Shown one piece after another: positions 15,067 through 23,156 of a stretch of 23,889 nt of DNA. The first letter of the stretch is position 1; each line of letters opens with the position of its first letter. A model generated the notes under the pieces. The model saw only the letters and a list, made by a program, of their open reading frames with translations. It made no database searches and was not told the DNA's origin. The stretch is from CAZTXD01 sp964617995 (GTDB lineage Bacteria; Actinomycetota; Acidimicrobiia; Spongiisociales; ZC4RG35): NCBI GenBank assembly GCA_964617995.1, contig CAZTXD010000047.1, positions 1-23,889 of the forward strand. The letters run 5' to 3'. The position numbers and the translations under genes were made by a program.

Positions 15067-15870
15067 ATGCACATCCAGACGGTCTCGGGACCGACCGAGC
15101 CGGAGCTGCTCGGGGCGACGTTGATGCACGAGCACGTCGACTCGGTGGTGCTCCCCGGCTTCCACTCCGGGGGCGGGGCCGAGGCCGACGATCTGGTGGC
15201 AGATGCCCTGGCCTGTCTCCCCGACGCCGGCGTAGGCGCTCTTGTCGACCTGACCGGGCGTCGGCGGGTCAGCACCGGCCACGACCTGGGAAGCGTCTCC
15301 CGCCTGGCGGATGGGCTGCCGCTGCATCTGGTGGTGGGATTCTCCTATTACAAGGGCCCGTGGTTGGAGGCGGCCACCGCCACCGACATCGACAGTCTCA
15401 CCGCCGTCTACGTGGAGAAGGCCCGGGAAGGCCCGGTCCCGGCGGGGGTGTACGGGGAGGTGGGAACCAGCCTCGAAGAGATCACCTCCGGCGAGGAGCT
15501 CCACCTGCGGGCGGTGGCCCGGGCGCATGTCACCACCGGCCTAGCCGTCTCCACCCACTGCACACTCGGGACGATGGCGTTGGAGCAAACTGCGATCCTC
15601 GCCGAGGAAGGTGCCGACCTGAGCCGGGTGGTGATCGGCCACCTGGATCTGCGGCCCGACGTCGACTACCTGGAGCAGGTGATCGCCACCGGCGCCAACG
15701 TCGGCTTCGACACGTTCGGNNNNNNNNNNNNNNNNNNNNNNNNNNNNNNNNNNNNNNNNNNNNNNNNNNNNNNNNNNNNNNNNNNNNNNNNNNNNNNNNN
15801 NNNNNNNNNNNNNNNNNNNCTGCAGGAGATGCTCGTCGCCAACCCGGCCCGCATCCTGGCGGTGCCGTAG
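15067..15870 (+). CDS. Phosphotriesterase-family (PHP-like) metal-dependent hydrolase, interrupted by a gap
   Basis: The visible protein shows the phosphotriesterase-family metal site: HxH at H21/H23 (MHEHV), E131 in YGEVGTS where classic phosphotriesterase has carboxylated lysine and E. coli PHP has Glu, H164 in STHCTLG and H192 in GHLD. The C-terminus NPARIL is typical. The 100-N gap (15720-15819) removes the part expected to hold the last catalytic Asp. About 67 residues separate H192 and NPARIL with the placeholder, which seems short for the family, so the gap is probably under-sized. ATG at 15067 has GGAGG 8 nt upstream. Members include lactonases and amidohydrolases; here the substrate is unknown but presumably linked to imported cell-wall fragments. 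It is first in an operon with the GNAT and regulator genes. Confidence 0.8.
   Translation: MHIQTVSGPTEPELLGATLMHEHVDSVVLPGFHSGGGAEADDLVADALACLPDAGVGALVDLTGRRRVSTGHDLGSVSRLADGLPLHLVVGFSYYKGPWLEAATATDIDSLTAVYVEKAREGPVPAGVYGEVGTSLEEITSGEELHLRAVARAHVTTGLAVSTHCTLGTMALEQTAILAEEGADLSRVVIGHLDLRPDVDYLEQVIATGANVGFDTFXXXXXXXXXXXXXXXXXXXXXXXXXXXXXXXXXXLQEMLVANPARILAVP
15720..15819. other. Assembly gap (100 N) within the phosphotriesterase-like gene
   Basis: Exactly 100 N placeholder. The reading frame resumes with LQEMLVANPARIL, so the gene is probably intact in the organism; agreement of the frame across the gap is coincidental. Confidence 0.98.
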
Positions 15871-15875
15871 CGATC

Positions 15876-16418
15876 GTGGACATCCGCCCCGCCACCGCCG
15901 GCGACGCCGCCGGGATCGCAGCCGTCCACACCGACTCGTTCCTAGCCACCTACCGCCATCTCCCCGTCACCCGCCGGGCCGCCGAGACGGGCCTGGCGGA
16001 ACGGGTCGGGCTGTGGGAGCGACGTCTCCGGCGGGACGATCGCACCACCGTGGTGGCAGCCGTCGGCGACCGGGTGGTCGGTTTCGTGCACATCGGCGAG
16101 AGCCCCGATCCCGACGAGGACCGAACCGGCCAGGTTCTGTCCATCCACGTCTCCCCCGGCTCGAGAGGCAACGGCATCGGCACCCGCCTCATGGCAGAGG
16201 CGGTGGCCGCCCTGGAGGCCGGCGGCTACCGGCATGCGAGCCTGTGGGTGGTGGCCGACAACCAGTCGGCCCGCCGCTTCTACGAGCGCCTCGGCTGGGA
16301 CGCCGACGGGACGAGTCGCCGGGAGATGCTGGCCGTGGGCGACGAGGAGGGAGATGAGGTCGTGGTGGTCCGCTATAGACGGGAGTTCCCCGTGGATACT
16401 GGGAGAGAGAATCCATGA
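15876..16418 (+). CDS. GNAT-family N-acetyltransferase
   Basis: The 180-aa protein has the GNAT layout: an N-terminal strand DIRPATAGDAAGIAAVH, central strands with VVGFVHIGE, the acetyl-CoA-binding motif A in VSPGSRGNGIGTRLM, and motif B with NQSARRFYERLGW. It would transfer an acyl group from acetyl-CoA to an amine. GTG at 15876 is chosen, 5 nt after the upstream stop; no strong Shine-Dalgarno is present, consistent with coupling. Its stop overlaps the regulator ATG by 4 nt. Given the regulon, a cell-wall amino sugar or a peptide amine are possible acceptors, but this is only contextual. Confidence 0.88.
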   Translation: MDIRPATAGDAAGIAAVHTDSFLATYRHLPVTRRAAETGLAERVGLWERRLRRDDRTTVVAAVGDRVVGFVHIGESPDPDEDRTGQVLSIHVSPGSRGNGIGTRLMAEAVAALEAGGYRHASLWVVADNQSARRFYERLGWDADGTSRREMLAVGDEEGDEVVVVRYRREFPVDTGRENP

Positions 16419-17158
16419 AGGCCACGCCACCAGATCAGGAAACCGGCGGCGACGCCGTGCCGAAATACTACGAGCTGCGGCAGTGGCTCCGCCAGCACAT
16501 CGAGGGCATGGCCCCGGGGACACCCGTGCCTCCGGAGCGGACGCTGAGCGACCGCTTCAACATCTCCCGGACCACGGTACGCCAGGCCCTCCACGACCTG
16601 GCGGTGGAGGGGCGGATCGTACGCATGCAGGGGCGGGGCACGTTCGTGGCAACCCCCAAGGTCACCCAGCACCTCCAGCTCACCTCCTACACCCAGGACA
16701 TGCTCGCCCAGGGGCTCCGCCCCGGTGCCCGGCTGATGGACGTGACGATCACCGAGGCGGAGGCGGACGTGGCCTCCCGGCTCGGGCTGGCCGAAGGAGC
16801 GCTGGTGACGAGAGTGGAGCGGGTGCGTTACGCCAACGGGGAGCCGATGGCGGTGGAGACGGTGTATCTCGACCACGGCCGGTTCCCCGAGATCGGCGAC
16901 CTGCTCACGGAGGACAGCTCCCTTTACGCCCTGCTGGAGGAGCACTACCAGGTGGTGCCGGCCCGGGGCGAGGAGACGATCGAGACGGTGCTGGCTCCCC
17001 CGTCGGCGTCCCGCCTGCTGGGCACCGACTCCACCACGCCGATGCTGATGCTCACCCGCTCGACCAGCGCCGAGGACGGCCGCCCCATCGAGTACGTGCG
17101 CTCCCTCTACCGGGGCGACCGCTTCCGTCTCGCCACCCGCCTCACCCGCCCGACCTGA
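16415..17158 (+). CDS. GntR/HutC-family regulator with UTRA domain (DasR/NagR-like)
   Basis: The 247-aa protein has an N-terminal winged helix (about 15-85) with the GntR signature PPERTLSDRFNISRTTVRQAL and GRGTFVA at the wing, followed by a UTRA ligand-binding domain (about 95-240) including LTSYTQDM, LVTRVERVRYANGEPMAVE and the final IEYVRSLYRGDRF. DasR and NagR of this class bind TGGTCTAGACC-type sites and respond to phosphorylated amino sugars. Twin copies of that site lie in the divergent promoter region about 1.4 kb upstream. GGGAGAGAG precedes the ATG, which overlaps the GNAT stop. I infer that it represses both operons and is released by a MurNAc- or GlcNAc-derived phosphate. Confidence 0.92.
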   Translation: MKATPPDQETGGDAVPKYYELRQWLRQHIEGMAPGTPVPPERTLSDRFNISRTTVRQALHDLAVEGRIVRMQGRGTFVATPKVTQHLQLTSYTQDMLAQGLRPGARLMDVTITEAEADVASRLGLAEGALVTRVERVRYANGEPMAVETVYLDHGRFPEIGDLLTEDSSLYALLEEHYQVVPARGEETIETVLAPPSASRLLGTDSTTPMLMLTRSTSAEDGRPIEYVRSLYRGDRFRLATRLTRPT

Positions 17159-17180
17159 CCCGGGGCACCTTTACCTCGGG
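17159..17180 (+). terminator. Hairpin after the GntR/UTRA regulator
   Basis: CCCGGGG (17159-17165) pairs with CCTCGGG (17174-17180), including one G-U wobble, around an 8-nt loop. It starts immediately after the TGA stop. No T-tract follows. Confidence 0.4.
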
Positions 17181-17222
17181 CGTTGCGCCGTCCGAACCCG
17201 TTGTCTAGGGAAAGCGACGTCG

Positions 17223-17250
17223 ATGACCCTCTCCTCCGGGGGCCTATCCT
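17223..17250 (+). promoter_or_regulatory. Leaderless promoter of the SNF2 helicase gene
   Basis: TATCCT (17245-17250) lies exactly 7 nt before ATG 17258, the spacing of a leaderless actinobacterial start. ATGACC (17223-17228) is an approximate -35 element with a 16-bp spacer. Confidence 0.5.
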
Positions 17251-17257
17251 GCCACCG

Positions 17258-19993
17258 ATGCTGACGGGCGTGGAAGCCACCTTCGTCGCCGCGGACCCGC
17301 CCCGGGACGGCTGGCTGGCCCTCTGGGACCGCGCAGGCGACCTCCCCGACGCAGACGACCATCTCGAGCTGGTGTTTCCCGCCGGCACCCGGGTGCGACG
17401 CCGCAATGTGCCGGTCCGGCGGCTCCCTCTGGAGGAAGCCCTCGACCCCCTCCTCGCACTACGATGGAACGAGGGTGCCTCCGTCTCCGTCCGTAGCTGG
17501 TCCGCCGCCGCCCTGATGGCGCTGGAGCTTGTGGGAAGGGGACGGCTCCTACCGGGAATGTCGCCGTCGGGACACGACGCCTGGAGGTTGGGTCCTCTCG
17601 ACCCCGCCGACGTCGACAACCTCCGTCGCCTCGCCGATGCCCTTCCTCCCGCCGCCCACGCCATCGCCGTCCCCGGCTCCCGACCGTTGCGTGTCGCCTC
17701 CCCCATCGACTCGGTGACCGCCTTCGCCGACGCGGTCGCCGACCTCCTCCCCCGCACCGCCGCCGCTGTCACCGTTGCCGGAGCACCGGCCTTCGCCGCC
17801 CGGGACCCGTCGGACCTCGAAGGGACAGGACCATGGCTGGAGACGCTGCGGTCCGCCGACGACAAAGCAGCCGTCACGCTGCGGCTCCGGCCTCCCTCCC
17901 ACGACGAGGGAACCTTCGAAGCCGAGCTCGTGCTGACCAGCCGCTCAGATCCCAGCTTGACGGTCGAGGCCGCTGACCTGTGGGAGGCTCCCGAGGTGGT
18001 TCTGGCCCGTCTCGGTGACGCCGAGCAGGCTCTGTTGGTGGGACTGCGTCGCGGCGCCAGGGTGTGGCCACCTCTAGGGCGGCTCCTCGACGAGCCGGCC
18101 CCGGCGGCGCTGGTGCTCGACGACGACGAGGTCGCCGACCTGCTGGGCCCGGTCGTCGACGACCTCGCCTCGGCCGGTATATCGGTACTGTGGCCGCGGG
18201 AGTTGATGAGTGAGGTGCAGATGCGACCCACCGTCACGACCCCCACGCCGGCGGCGGTCACCGGCGCCGGGTTGACGCTGGAGTCGCTGCTGGAGCTCCG
18301 CTGGCAGGCCACCGTGGACGGAGAGCCGCTCACCCCAGAGGAGATGGACGCCCTTGTGGAGGCCAAACGCCCCGTCGTGAGACTGCGGGGACGGTGGGTA
18401 ACCGCCGACCCCGAGCGTCTGTCCCGTCTGGCGACCCGCCACCGGGTCCGGGCCGGGGAAGCGTTGGCGGCGGCCCTCGGTGGGGCTCTGGTGGTGGAGG
18501 ACGAGAAGGTAGAGGCCGCGGTGGAAGGCCCGATCGCCGAGCTGGCTGAGCGGCTCGGGGCCTTCACCCCCGAGAGGGAGCGCCCTGAGCCCGAAGGCCT
18601 CCACGCCGCCCTGCGTCCCTACCAACGGAGAGGTCTGGCGTGGCTGGCGGAGATGGCCCATCTGGGGCTCGGTGGCGTATTGGCCGACGACATGGGGCTG
18701 GGCAAGACGGTGCAGGTGCTGGCGCTGCACCTGGAGCGCGGCGGAAGGACGCTGGTGGTGTGTCCCGCCACGCTGATCGGCAACTGGGAGCGGGAGGCGA
18801 GCCGTTTCGCCCCGGCGGTGCCGGTACGCCGCTACCACGGCACCGGCCGCACCCTGAAGGGCCTGGCCGACGACGAGATCGTGCTCGCCACCTACGGGGT
18901 TGCCCGCCGCGACGGCACCACCCTGGCCGGGGCGGACTGGAGCCTGATGGTCGCCGACGAGGCCCAGGCCATCAAGAACCCGCTGGCCCGCACAGCCCGC
19001 GCCCTACGACAGGTGCCCGCAGGCGCCCGCTTCGCACTCACCGGCACCCCCGTCGAGAACCGCCTCAGCGACCTGTGGGCGATCCTCGACTGGACCACAC
19101 CGGGTCTGCTGGGGCCGCTGGAGACCTTCCGTCGCCGGGTGGCGGTGCCGGTGGAGCGCCATCGGGATCCCGTCGCCACTGCCTCCTTTGCCGCCATGGT
19201 CCGCCCTTTCGTCCTCCGCCGCCGCAAGACCGATCCCACCATCGCCCCCGAGCTGCCGGCCAAGACCGAGACCGACCGGTACGTTCCGCTCACCGACGAG
19301 CAAGCCACCCTGTACCGGGCGGTAGTGGCCGAGGTCCTCGAGGAGATTGCGGAAGCCGAGGGGATCAACCGCCGGGGTCTGGTCCTCAAGCTGCTCACCT
19401 CCCTCAAGCAGATATGCAACCACCCCGCCCAATACCTGGGACAGGCGGGTCCGCTGCGGGACCGGTCCGGCAAGCTGGACGCGGCTACGGAACTGATAGA
19501 GGTGGTGGTCGACGAGGACGACGCCGCCCTGGTGTTCACTCAGTACGTGACGATGGGCCGGCTGCTGGACCGCCACCTGACGGACCGGGGCCTGCGTACC
19601 CGTTTCCTGCACGGGTCGGTGCCGGTGGAAAGGCGCCAGGAGATGGTCGACGACTTCCAGGCGGGAGACGTCGACGCCTTCGTCATCTCCCTGAAGGCGG
19701 GCGGCACCGGACTCAACCTGACCCGGGCCACCCATGTGGTTCACTTCGACCGCTGGTGGAACCCGGCGGTGGAGGACCAGGCGTCGGACCGGGCGTGGCG
19801 GATCGGCCAGACCCGGGCGGTGCAGATCCACCGCATGGTGTGCGAGGGCACGGTGGAAGACCGCATCGCCGGAGTGCTGGAGGAGAAACGGAAGCTGGCC
19901 GACGCCGTGGTGGGAGGCGGAGAGAGCTGGGTGACCGAACTCGAAGACGCTGACCTGGCCAACCTGGTGGCGCTGACGGGAGACGGTTCCTGA
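17258..19993 (+). CDS. SNF2-family DNA helicase/translocase (HepA-like)
   Basis: The 911-aa protein has a long actinobacterial N-terminal region (1-440; SNF2-associated, little recognisable) and a C-terminal SNF2 ATPase core. Motif I is DDMGLGKT (K483), motif II DEAQ (567-570), motif III ALTGTPVENR, and motif VI SDRAWRIGQTRAVQIH (R845 to H856). Such proteins are ATP-driven double-stranded DNA translocases. ATG at 17258 is chosen because a -10 hexamer sits 7 nt upstream, and the alternative TTG at 17183 adds a low-quality extension. The TGA stop overlaps the ATG of the SWIM-domain gene by one base (TGATG), indicating translational coupling. This HepA-SWIM pairing is commonly seen in actinobacteria; its cellular job (repair, or removal of stalled complexes) is not established by sequence. 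Confidence 0.92.
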   Translation: MLTGVEATFVAADPPRDGWLALWDRAGDLPDADDHLELVFPAGTRVRRRNVPVRRLPLEEALDPLLALRWNEGASVSVRSWSAAALMALELVGRGRLLPGMSPSGHDAWRLGPLDPADVDNLRRLADALPPAAHAIAVPGSRPLRVASPIDSVTAFADAVADLLPRTAAAVTVAGAPAFAARDPSDLEGTGPWLETLRSADDKAAVTLRLRPPSHDEGTFEAELVLTSRSDPSLTVEAADLWEAPEVVLARLGDAEQALLVGLRRGARVWPPLGRLLDEPAPAALVLDDDEVADLLGPVVDDLASAGISVLWPRELMSEVQMRPTVTTPTPAAVTGAGLTLESLLELRWQATVDGEPLTPEEMDALVEAKRPVVRLRGRWVTADPERLSRLATRHRVRAGEALAAALGGALVVEDEKVEAAVEGPIAELAERLGAFTPERERPEPEGLHAALRPYQRRGLAWLAEMAHLGLGGVLADDMGLGKTVQVLALHLERGGRTLVVCPATLIGNWEREASRFAPAVPVRRYHGTGRTLKGLADDEIVLATYGVARRDGTTLAGADWSLMVADEAQAIKNPLARTARALRQVPAGARFALTGTPVENRLSDLWAILDWTTPGLLGPLETFRRRVAVPVERHRDPVATASFAAMVRPFVLRRRKTDPTIAPELPAKTETDRYVPLTDEQATLYRAVVAEVLEEIAEAEGINRRGLVLKLLTSLKQICNHPAQYLGQAGPLRDRSGKLDAATELIEVVVDEDDAALVFTQYVTMGRLLDRHLTDRGLRTRFLHGSVPVERRQEMVDDFQAGDVDAFVISLKAGGTGLNLTRATHVVHFDRWWNPAVEDQASDRAWRIGQTRAVQIHRMVCEGTVEDRIAGVLEEKRKLADAVVGGGESWVTELEDADLANLVALTGDGS

Positions 19994-21162
19994 TGGCCCG
20001 CCGCTTCGGAGCGACCTGGTGGGGCCGAGCCTGGATCGAGGCGCTGGAGCAGCGGGCCCGCCTCGATCCCAACCGGCTGCCCCGGGGCCGCACATACGCC
20101 CGCCAGGACCGCGCCACCGACGTGGAGACCCACCCCGGAGAGATCCGGGCGGCGGTGCAGGGCACCCGCCGCACCCCCTACCGGGTGCGCATCGGGGTGC
20201 GACGGCTCACCGAGGAGGAATGGGACCGGTTCCTCAACGCTGTCGCCGGCAAGGCCGGGCATGCCGCCGCTCTCCTCGAAGGGGAGCTGGAACCGGGCAT
20301 CCTCGACGACGCCGGGGCGGCGGGAGTGGAGCTGCTGCCCGGTCCCGGCGATCTGCGGCCCCGTTGCTCGTGTCCCGACTGGGCCGACCCTTGTAAACAC
20401 GCGGCCGCTGTGTGCTATCTGATGGCGGACGAGCTCGACACCGACCCCTTCGCGTTGTTGGCGTTGCGGGGGCGTCACCGAGACGAGGTTCTGGCGGCGC
20501 TGCGCCGGCTCCGGGGCGCCTCCCCGGGGAGGTCGGTCGCACCGACCTCGGTCACCTCCGACCCCGGTATGCGAGCTAGTGAGGCGTGGAACCGAGAGCC
20601 GGGCGAGCTCCCCATTCCCCCTCCTCCCCGATCCGGGCCCGGCGTGCCGGCGGTGTGGCCGACCGATCCGCCCCAAAACGCTGCCTTCACCGCCGCCGGA
20701 CTCCGTCTGCTGGCCGCCGATGCCGCGGAACGCGCCTGGCTGGCCTCCCGGGGAGAAGGGTCCACCGGGCTGGGAGACGACCATGCCACGGACCTGACCC
20801 GCCGGGCCGCCTCCGCTCTCGGGACCGAGGCGTGGCCGGCGCTGGTGGAGGCCACCGGAACGAATCCGCGTGCACTCGCCCGCAGAGCCGTCGCCTGGCA
20901 GGTGGGCGGGGCAGCAGGGGCCCGGGCCACCGAGCAGCCCGCCTGGCGTCCCGACCCCAAGGTGATGGCCGCCGCCCGTCAGGCGCTGGTGGAGGCGGGT
21001 GCCCCTGCCTCCCGCCTGCGGGTCCGTCTCAACACCTTGACGGTGGACGACGTCCAGGTTCGGCTTGGCACCGACGGTGTCTGGTGGCGTTTCGAGCGGC
21101 GAGCTGGGGCGTGGGAGCTGGCGTCGCCGCCGGCGGCCGAGCCGGACGATGTGTGGACGTGA
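19993..21162 (+). CDS. SWIM zinc-finger protein partner of the SNF2 helicase
   Basis: The 389-aa protein begins with FGATWWGRAWIEALE, typical of SWIM-domain proteins encoded beside SNF2 helicases. The SWIM motif is C125-x-C127-x6-C134-x-H136 (CSCPDWADPCKH), a small zinc-binding module for DNA or protein contacts. The region after residue 170 is Pro/Arg-rich and then helical, and residues 340-389 form a short, probably folded tail with DDVQVRLGTDGVWWRFE. It is coupled to the helicase stop by the TGATG junction, so the two are presumably made in fixed ratio and may form a complex. No enzymatic motif is seen. Confidence is high for the family, low for the role. Confidence 0.9.
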   Translation: MARRFGATWWGRAWIEALEQRARLDPNRLPRGRTYARQDRATDVETHPGEIRAAVQGTRRTPYRVRIGVRRLTEEEWDRFLNAVAGKAGHAAALLEGELEPGILDDAGAAGVELLPGPGDLRPRCSCPDWADPCKHAAAVCYLMADELDTDPFALLALRGRHRDEVLAALRRLRGASPGRSVAPTSVTSDPGMRASEAWNREPGELPIPPPPRSGPGVPAVWPTDPPQNAAFTAAGLRLLAADAAERAWLASRGEGSTGLGDDHATDLTRRAASALGTEAWPALVEATGTNPRALARRAVAWQVGGAAGARATEQPAWRPDPKVMAAARQALVEAGAPASRLRVRLNTLTVDDVQVRLGTDGVWWRFERRAGAWELASPPAAEPDDVWT

Positions 21163-21207
21163 CGGCGTCTCCACCGGACGATCATGGGGGTAATACCGTG
21201 GAGCGGC

Positions 21208-21573
21208 ATGACCGACCACAGCCCCATCCGCTCGATCAGCGCCGTGACGCTGTTCGTGGGGGACATGAACCGCTCCGTCGCCTTCTACACGTCGTTGGGC
21301 TTCGACGTCGTCTACGGCGGACCCGGGTCGACCTTCACCAGCCTCGGCGCCGGCGATCAGTTCCTGAACCTGATGGCCGACCCGGGAGCTCGTCTCGCCC
21401 GGTGGGGAAGGGTGATCGTCTTTGTCGACAATGTGGATGACCTATACCGGCGGGCCGTGGAGGCGGGGCTTCGTCCCGAGGCCCCTCCCCGGGACGCCGA
21501 GTGGGGTGAGCGTTACTTCCACGTCGACGACCCAGATGGGCACCAGCTCTCGTTCGCCCGCCCGCTGCGATAG
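21208..21573 (+). CDS. VOC-superfamily (glyoxalase/bleomycin-resistance-like) protein
   Basis: The 121-aa protein is a single VOC domain: strand ISAVTLFVGDMNRSVAFYTSLG (9-30), central GDQFLNLMAD, VIVFVDNVDDLYRRAVEAGL, and the closing YFHVDDPDGHQLSFARP. The usual first metal histidine at the start of strand 1 is replaced (SAVTL), so it may not be a metal enzyme and could be a binding protein. ATG at 21208 is preferred over ATG 21184, because GGAG lies 4 nt upstream and homologous proteins begin near this point. It is 45 nt after the SWIM gene and is followed at once by a hairpin terminator. The substrate is unknown. Confidence 0.85.
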   Translation: MTDHSPIRSISAVTLFVGDMNRSVAFYTSLGFDVVYGGPGSTFTSLGAGDQFLNLMADPGARLARWGRVIVFVDNVDDLYRRAVEAGLRPEAPPRDAEWGERYFHVDDPDGHQLSFARPLR

Positions 21574-21574
21574 C

Positions 21575-21604
21575 CCGATCCTGCCAGCCCCGGCAGGCTA
21601 TCGG
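21575..21604 (+). terminator. Hairpin terminator after the VOC gene
   Basis: CCGAT (21575-21579) plus CCTGCC (21580-21585) pair with GGCAGG (21592-21597) and ATCGG (21600-21604), with a 2-nt bulge and a 6-nt loop. It starts one base after the stop codon. The tail is G/T-rich rather than T-only. Confidence 0.6.
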
Positions 21605-22007
21605 TTGGGTGGGGAGCGTTCTATGGAGGACCCATCGAGGATGGAAACTGGTCTTTCATCAGGGAACCCCAACACGCCTCGGCGAGTTGGAAGACGAGTG
21701 ACCGACCCAAAGGTGCCGCTAACGCCCAGGTATATGAGGTGAGCGTTTCCGATACCGAATTATGTAGTGCGCGGTGGCAGTAGTCGGCTGAGACACGGCC
21801 GCGGTCACCCACGCCCTGTTGAACCCACATCCGAGCGACGCACTATCCGCTGAACATCGCATTTCTCCACCACCAGCCGGTCAATCATCGCCACCACGTT
21901 GACACGGCAAAGATGAAGACGAACGTCATAGCGCCGCTGTCAACGACGAATCGAACGTCGAACCGCGCACGAAGCTTCTCACGCGGAGCATCGTCCTGTG
22001 TGAACGG
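21605..22007. other. Gene-free stretch of lower GC between convergent genes
   Basis: No convincing gene is seen. By hand count 21841-21960 is about 55% G+C, far below neighbouring genes. A 69-codon minus-strand frame (21621-21830) and a short plus-strand frame exist but show no recognisable family or ribosome site. The stretch may be a relic of transferred DNA or an uncharacterised non-coding element. A weak palindrome, CCGCG with CGCGG (21963-21986), could end the minus-strand aminotransferase transcript. Confidence 0.5.
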
Positions 22008-23156
22008 CTAGGTAACGGGGGCCACAGCCGCTCCGATCCGCTCCACGATCTCGGTGACGATGGCCGGGGAGGTGGCGAAGTTGAGCCGGGCATGGCCGCC
22101 TCCTCCCACCCCGAAAGGGGCGCCGCCCGTCAGGGCGACCCGGGCATGTTCCAGCAGGTAGGCGGCGGGGTCGTCCAGTCCGTAGGGCCGGAAGTCGAGC
22201 CACGCCAGGTATGTGCCCTCCGACGGGGCGTAGCCCAGGCGGGGGAGGTGCTCTCCGATCAGCTCGGTGAGGAGCCTGCGGTTGCCGTCGAGACGATCCA
22301 CCACTCCCTCCAGCCACTCCCGGCCCCCGGCGTAGGCGGCGGCGTTGGCGACGAGCCCGAAGGTGCCCACCCCCACCTTGTCGGGGGTGAAGTAGGTGGT
22401 CCAGGTCTCCAGGTCGGAGTCGCGGGTGAGAATCACCTGGGCGCATTTGAGGCCGGGGATGTTCCATGCCTTGGAGGCGGAGGTGACGGTGATGACCGTG
22501 TCAGGGTCGAGGGTGGCGGCCACCACATGGCGGGCTCTCGCACGGACGAGGGGGGCGTGCACCTCGTCGGCGATCACCCGGGCAGTGTGGGAGGCGACCA
22601 CCTCGATCACCGTCCCCAGCTCCTCCTCGGTGAAGCACCGCCCGGTGGGGTTCCAGGGGTTGCAGAGAACGACCGAGCCGGCTCCGTCGGCCAGCGCCCG
22701 GTCGATCTCGTCGATGTCGAGGGTGTAGCGGCCGTCGGTGCCGGGACGGCACGGCACCTCCCGAAGCTCCCGCCCGGCCCGTTCCAGCATGGAGAAAAAC
22801 GGGTAGTAGACGGGGGTGTGCAGCACGACCGGCGAGCCAGGGGCGGTCAGATGGACTATGGCCCGGCGGATTCCTTCCACCACGTCGGGGGCAGGGACCA
22901 CCCGCTCGGGCGCCACGTCCCAGCCAAGACGGTCCCCCCAGAACCCACATGCCGCCCCGGCCGCAGCCCGCTCTATATCGGGGTAGTGGTATCCGGTGTC
23001 ACCCCGCTCGACTGCGGCGGACAGTGCCTCGGCCACCGCCGGGGCCAGTCCGAAGTCCATCTCCGCCACCCAGGCGGCCAGGACGTCGTCGGGATAGGAG
23101 GTCCATTTGAGGCTGCCTCGGGCACGCAGCTCCGCAGCGGTCGGCGAGTCGTCCAC
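22008..23156 (-). CDS. PLP-dependent aminotransferase, MalY/PatB (cystathionine beta-lyase-like) family
   Basis: The 382-aa protein fits the MalY/PatB group of fold-type I PLP enzymes in length and motifs. Near the N-terminus are LKWTSYPDDVLAAWVAEMDF and GDTGYHYP; then VVLCNPWNPTGRCF, the cofactor-contacting ADEVHAPL, the lysine-bearing TSASKAWNIPGLKCAQ and the C-terminal HARLNFATS with the substrate-carboxylate Arg. Members cleave the C-S bond of cystathionine or cysteine conjugates to give pyruvate and ammonia; some act as aminotransferases. GTG at 23156 is chosen because TACGCT lies 7 nt upstream (a leaderless start) and the N-terminus matches the family. The frame stays open further upstream, but that part is not typical of the enzyme. 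It appears to be a stand-alone gene. Confidence 0.9.
   Translation of the reverse strand: MDDSPTAAELRARGSLKWTSYPDDVLAAWVAEMDFGLAPAVAEALSAAVERGDTGYHYPDIERAAAGAACGFWGDRLGWDVAPERVVPAPDVVEGIRRAIVHLTAPGSPVVLHTPVYYPFFSMLERAGRELREVPCRPGTDGRYTLDIDEIDRALADGAGSVVLCNPWNPTGRCFTEEELGTVIEVVASHTARVIADEVHAPLVRARARHVVAATLDPDTVITVTSASKAWNIPGLKCAQVILTRDSDLETWTTYFTPDKVGVGTFGLVANAAAYAGGREWLEGVVDRLDGNRRLLTELIGEHLPRLGYAPSEGTYLAWLDFRPYGLDDPAAYLLEHARVALTGGAPFGVGGGGHARLNFATSPAIVTEIVERIGAAVAPVT

Noticed and set aside
17201..17210. Third operator site (TTGTCTAGGG) before the helicase
   Set aside because: It shares only the central GTCTAG with the twin operators and lacks the palindromic arms.
17107..18567. 486-codon minus-strand open frame opposite the helicase N-terminus
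   Set aside because: Ser/Arg-rich composition typical of an antisense shadow; the plus strand has the leaderless start and continues into the SNF2 core.
21621..21830. 69-aa minus-strand gene
   Set aside because: No ribosome site, no family resemblance and no neighbour support; treated as part of an unexplained low-GC segment.
21765..21845. TAGTGCG/CGCACTA as ends of an insertion sequence
   Set aside because: Only 7 bp, 67 bp apart, with no transposase and no target duplication seen.
21899..21904. Perfect TTGACA as a plus-strand promoter
   Set aside because: No acceptable -10 hexamer at 16-19 bp and no gene downstream on that strand.
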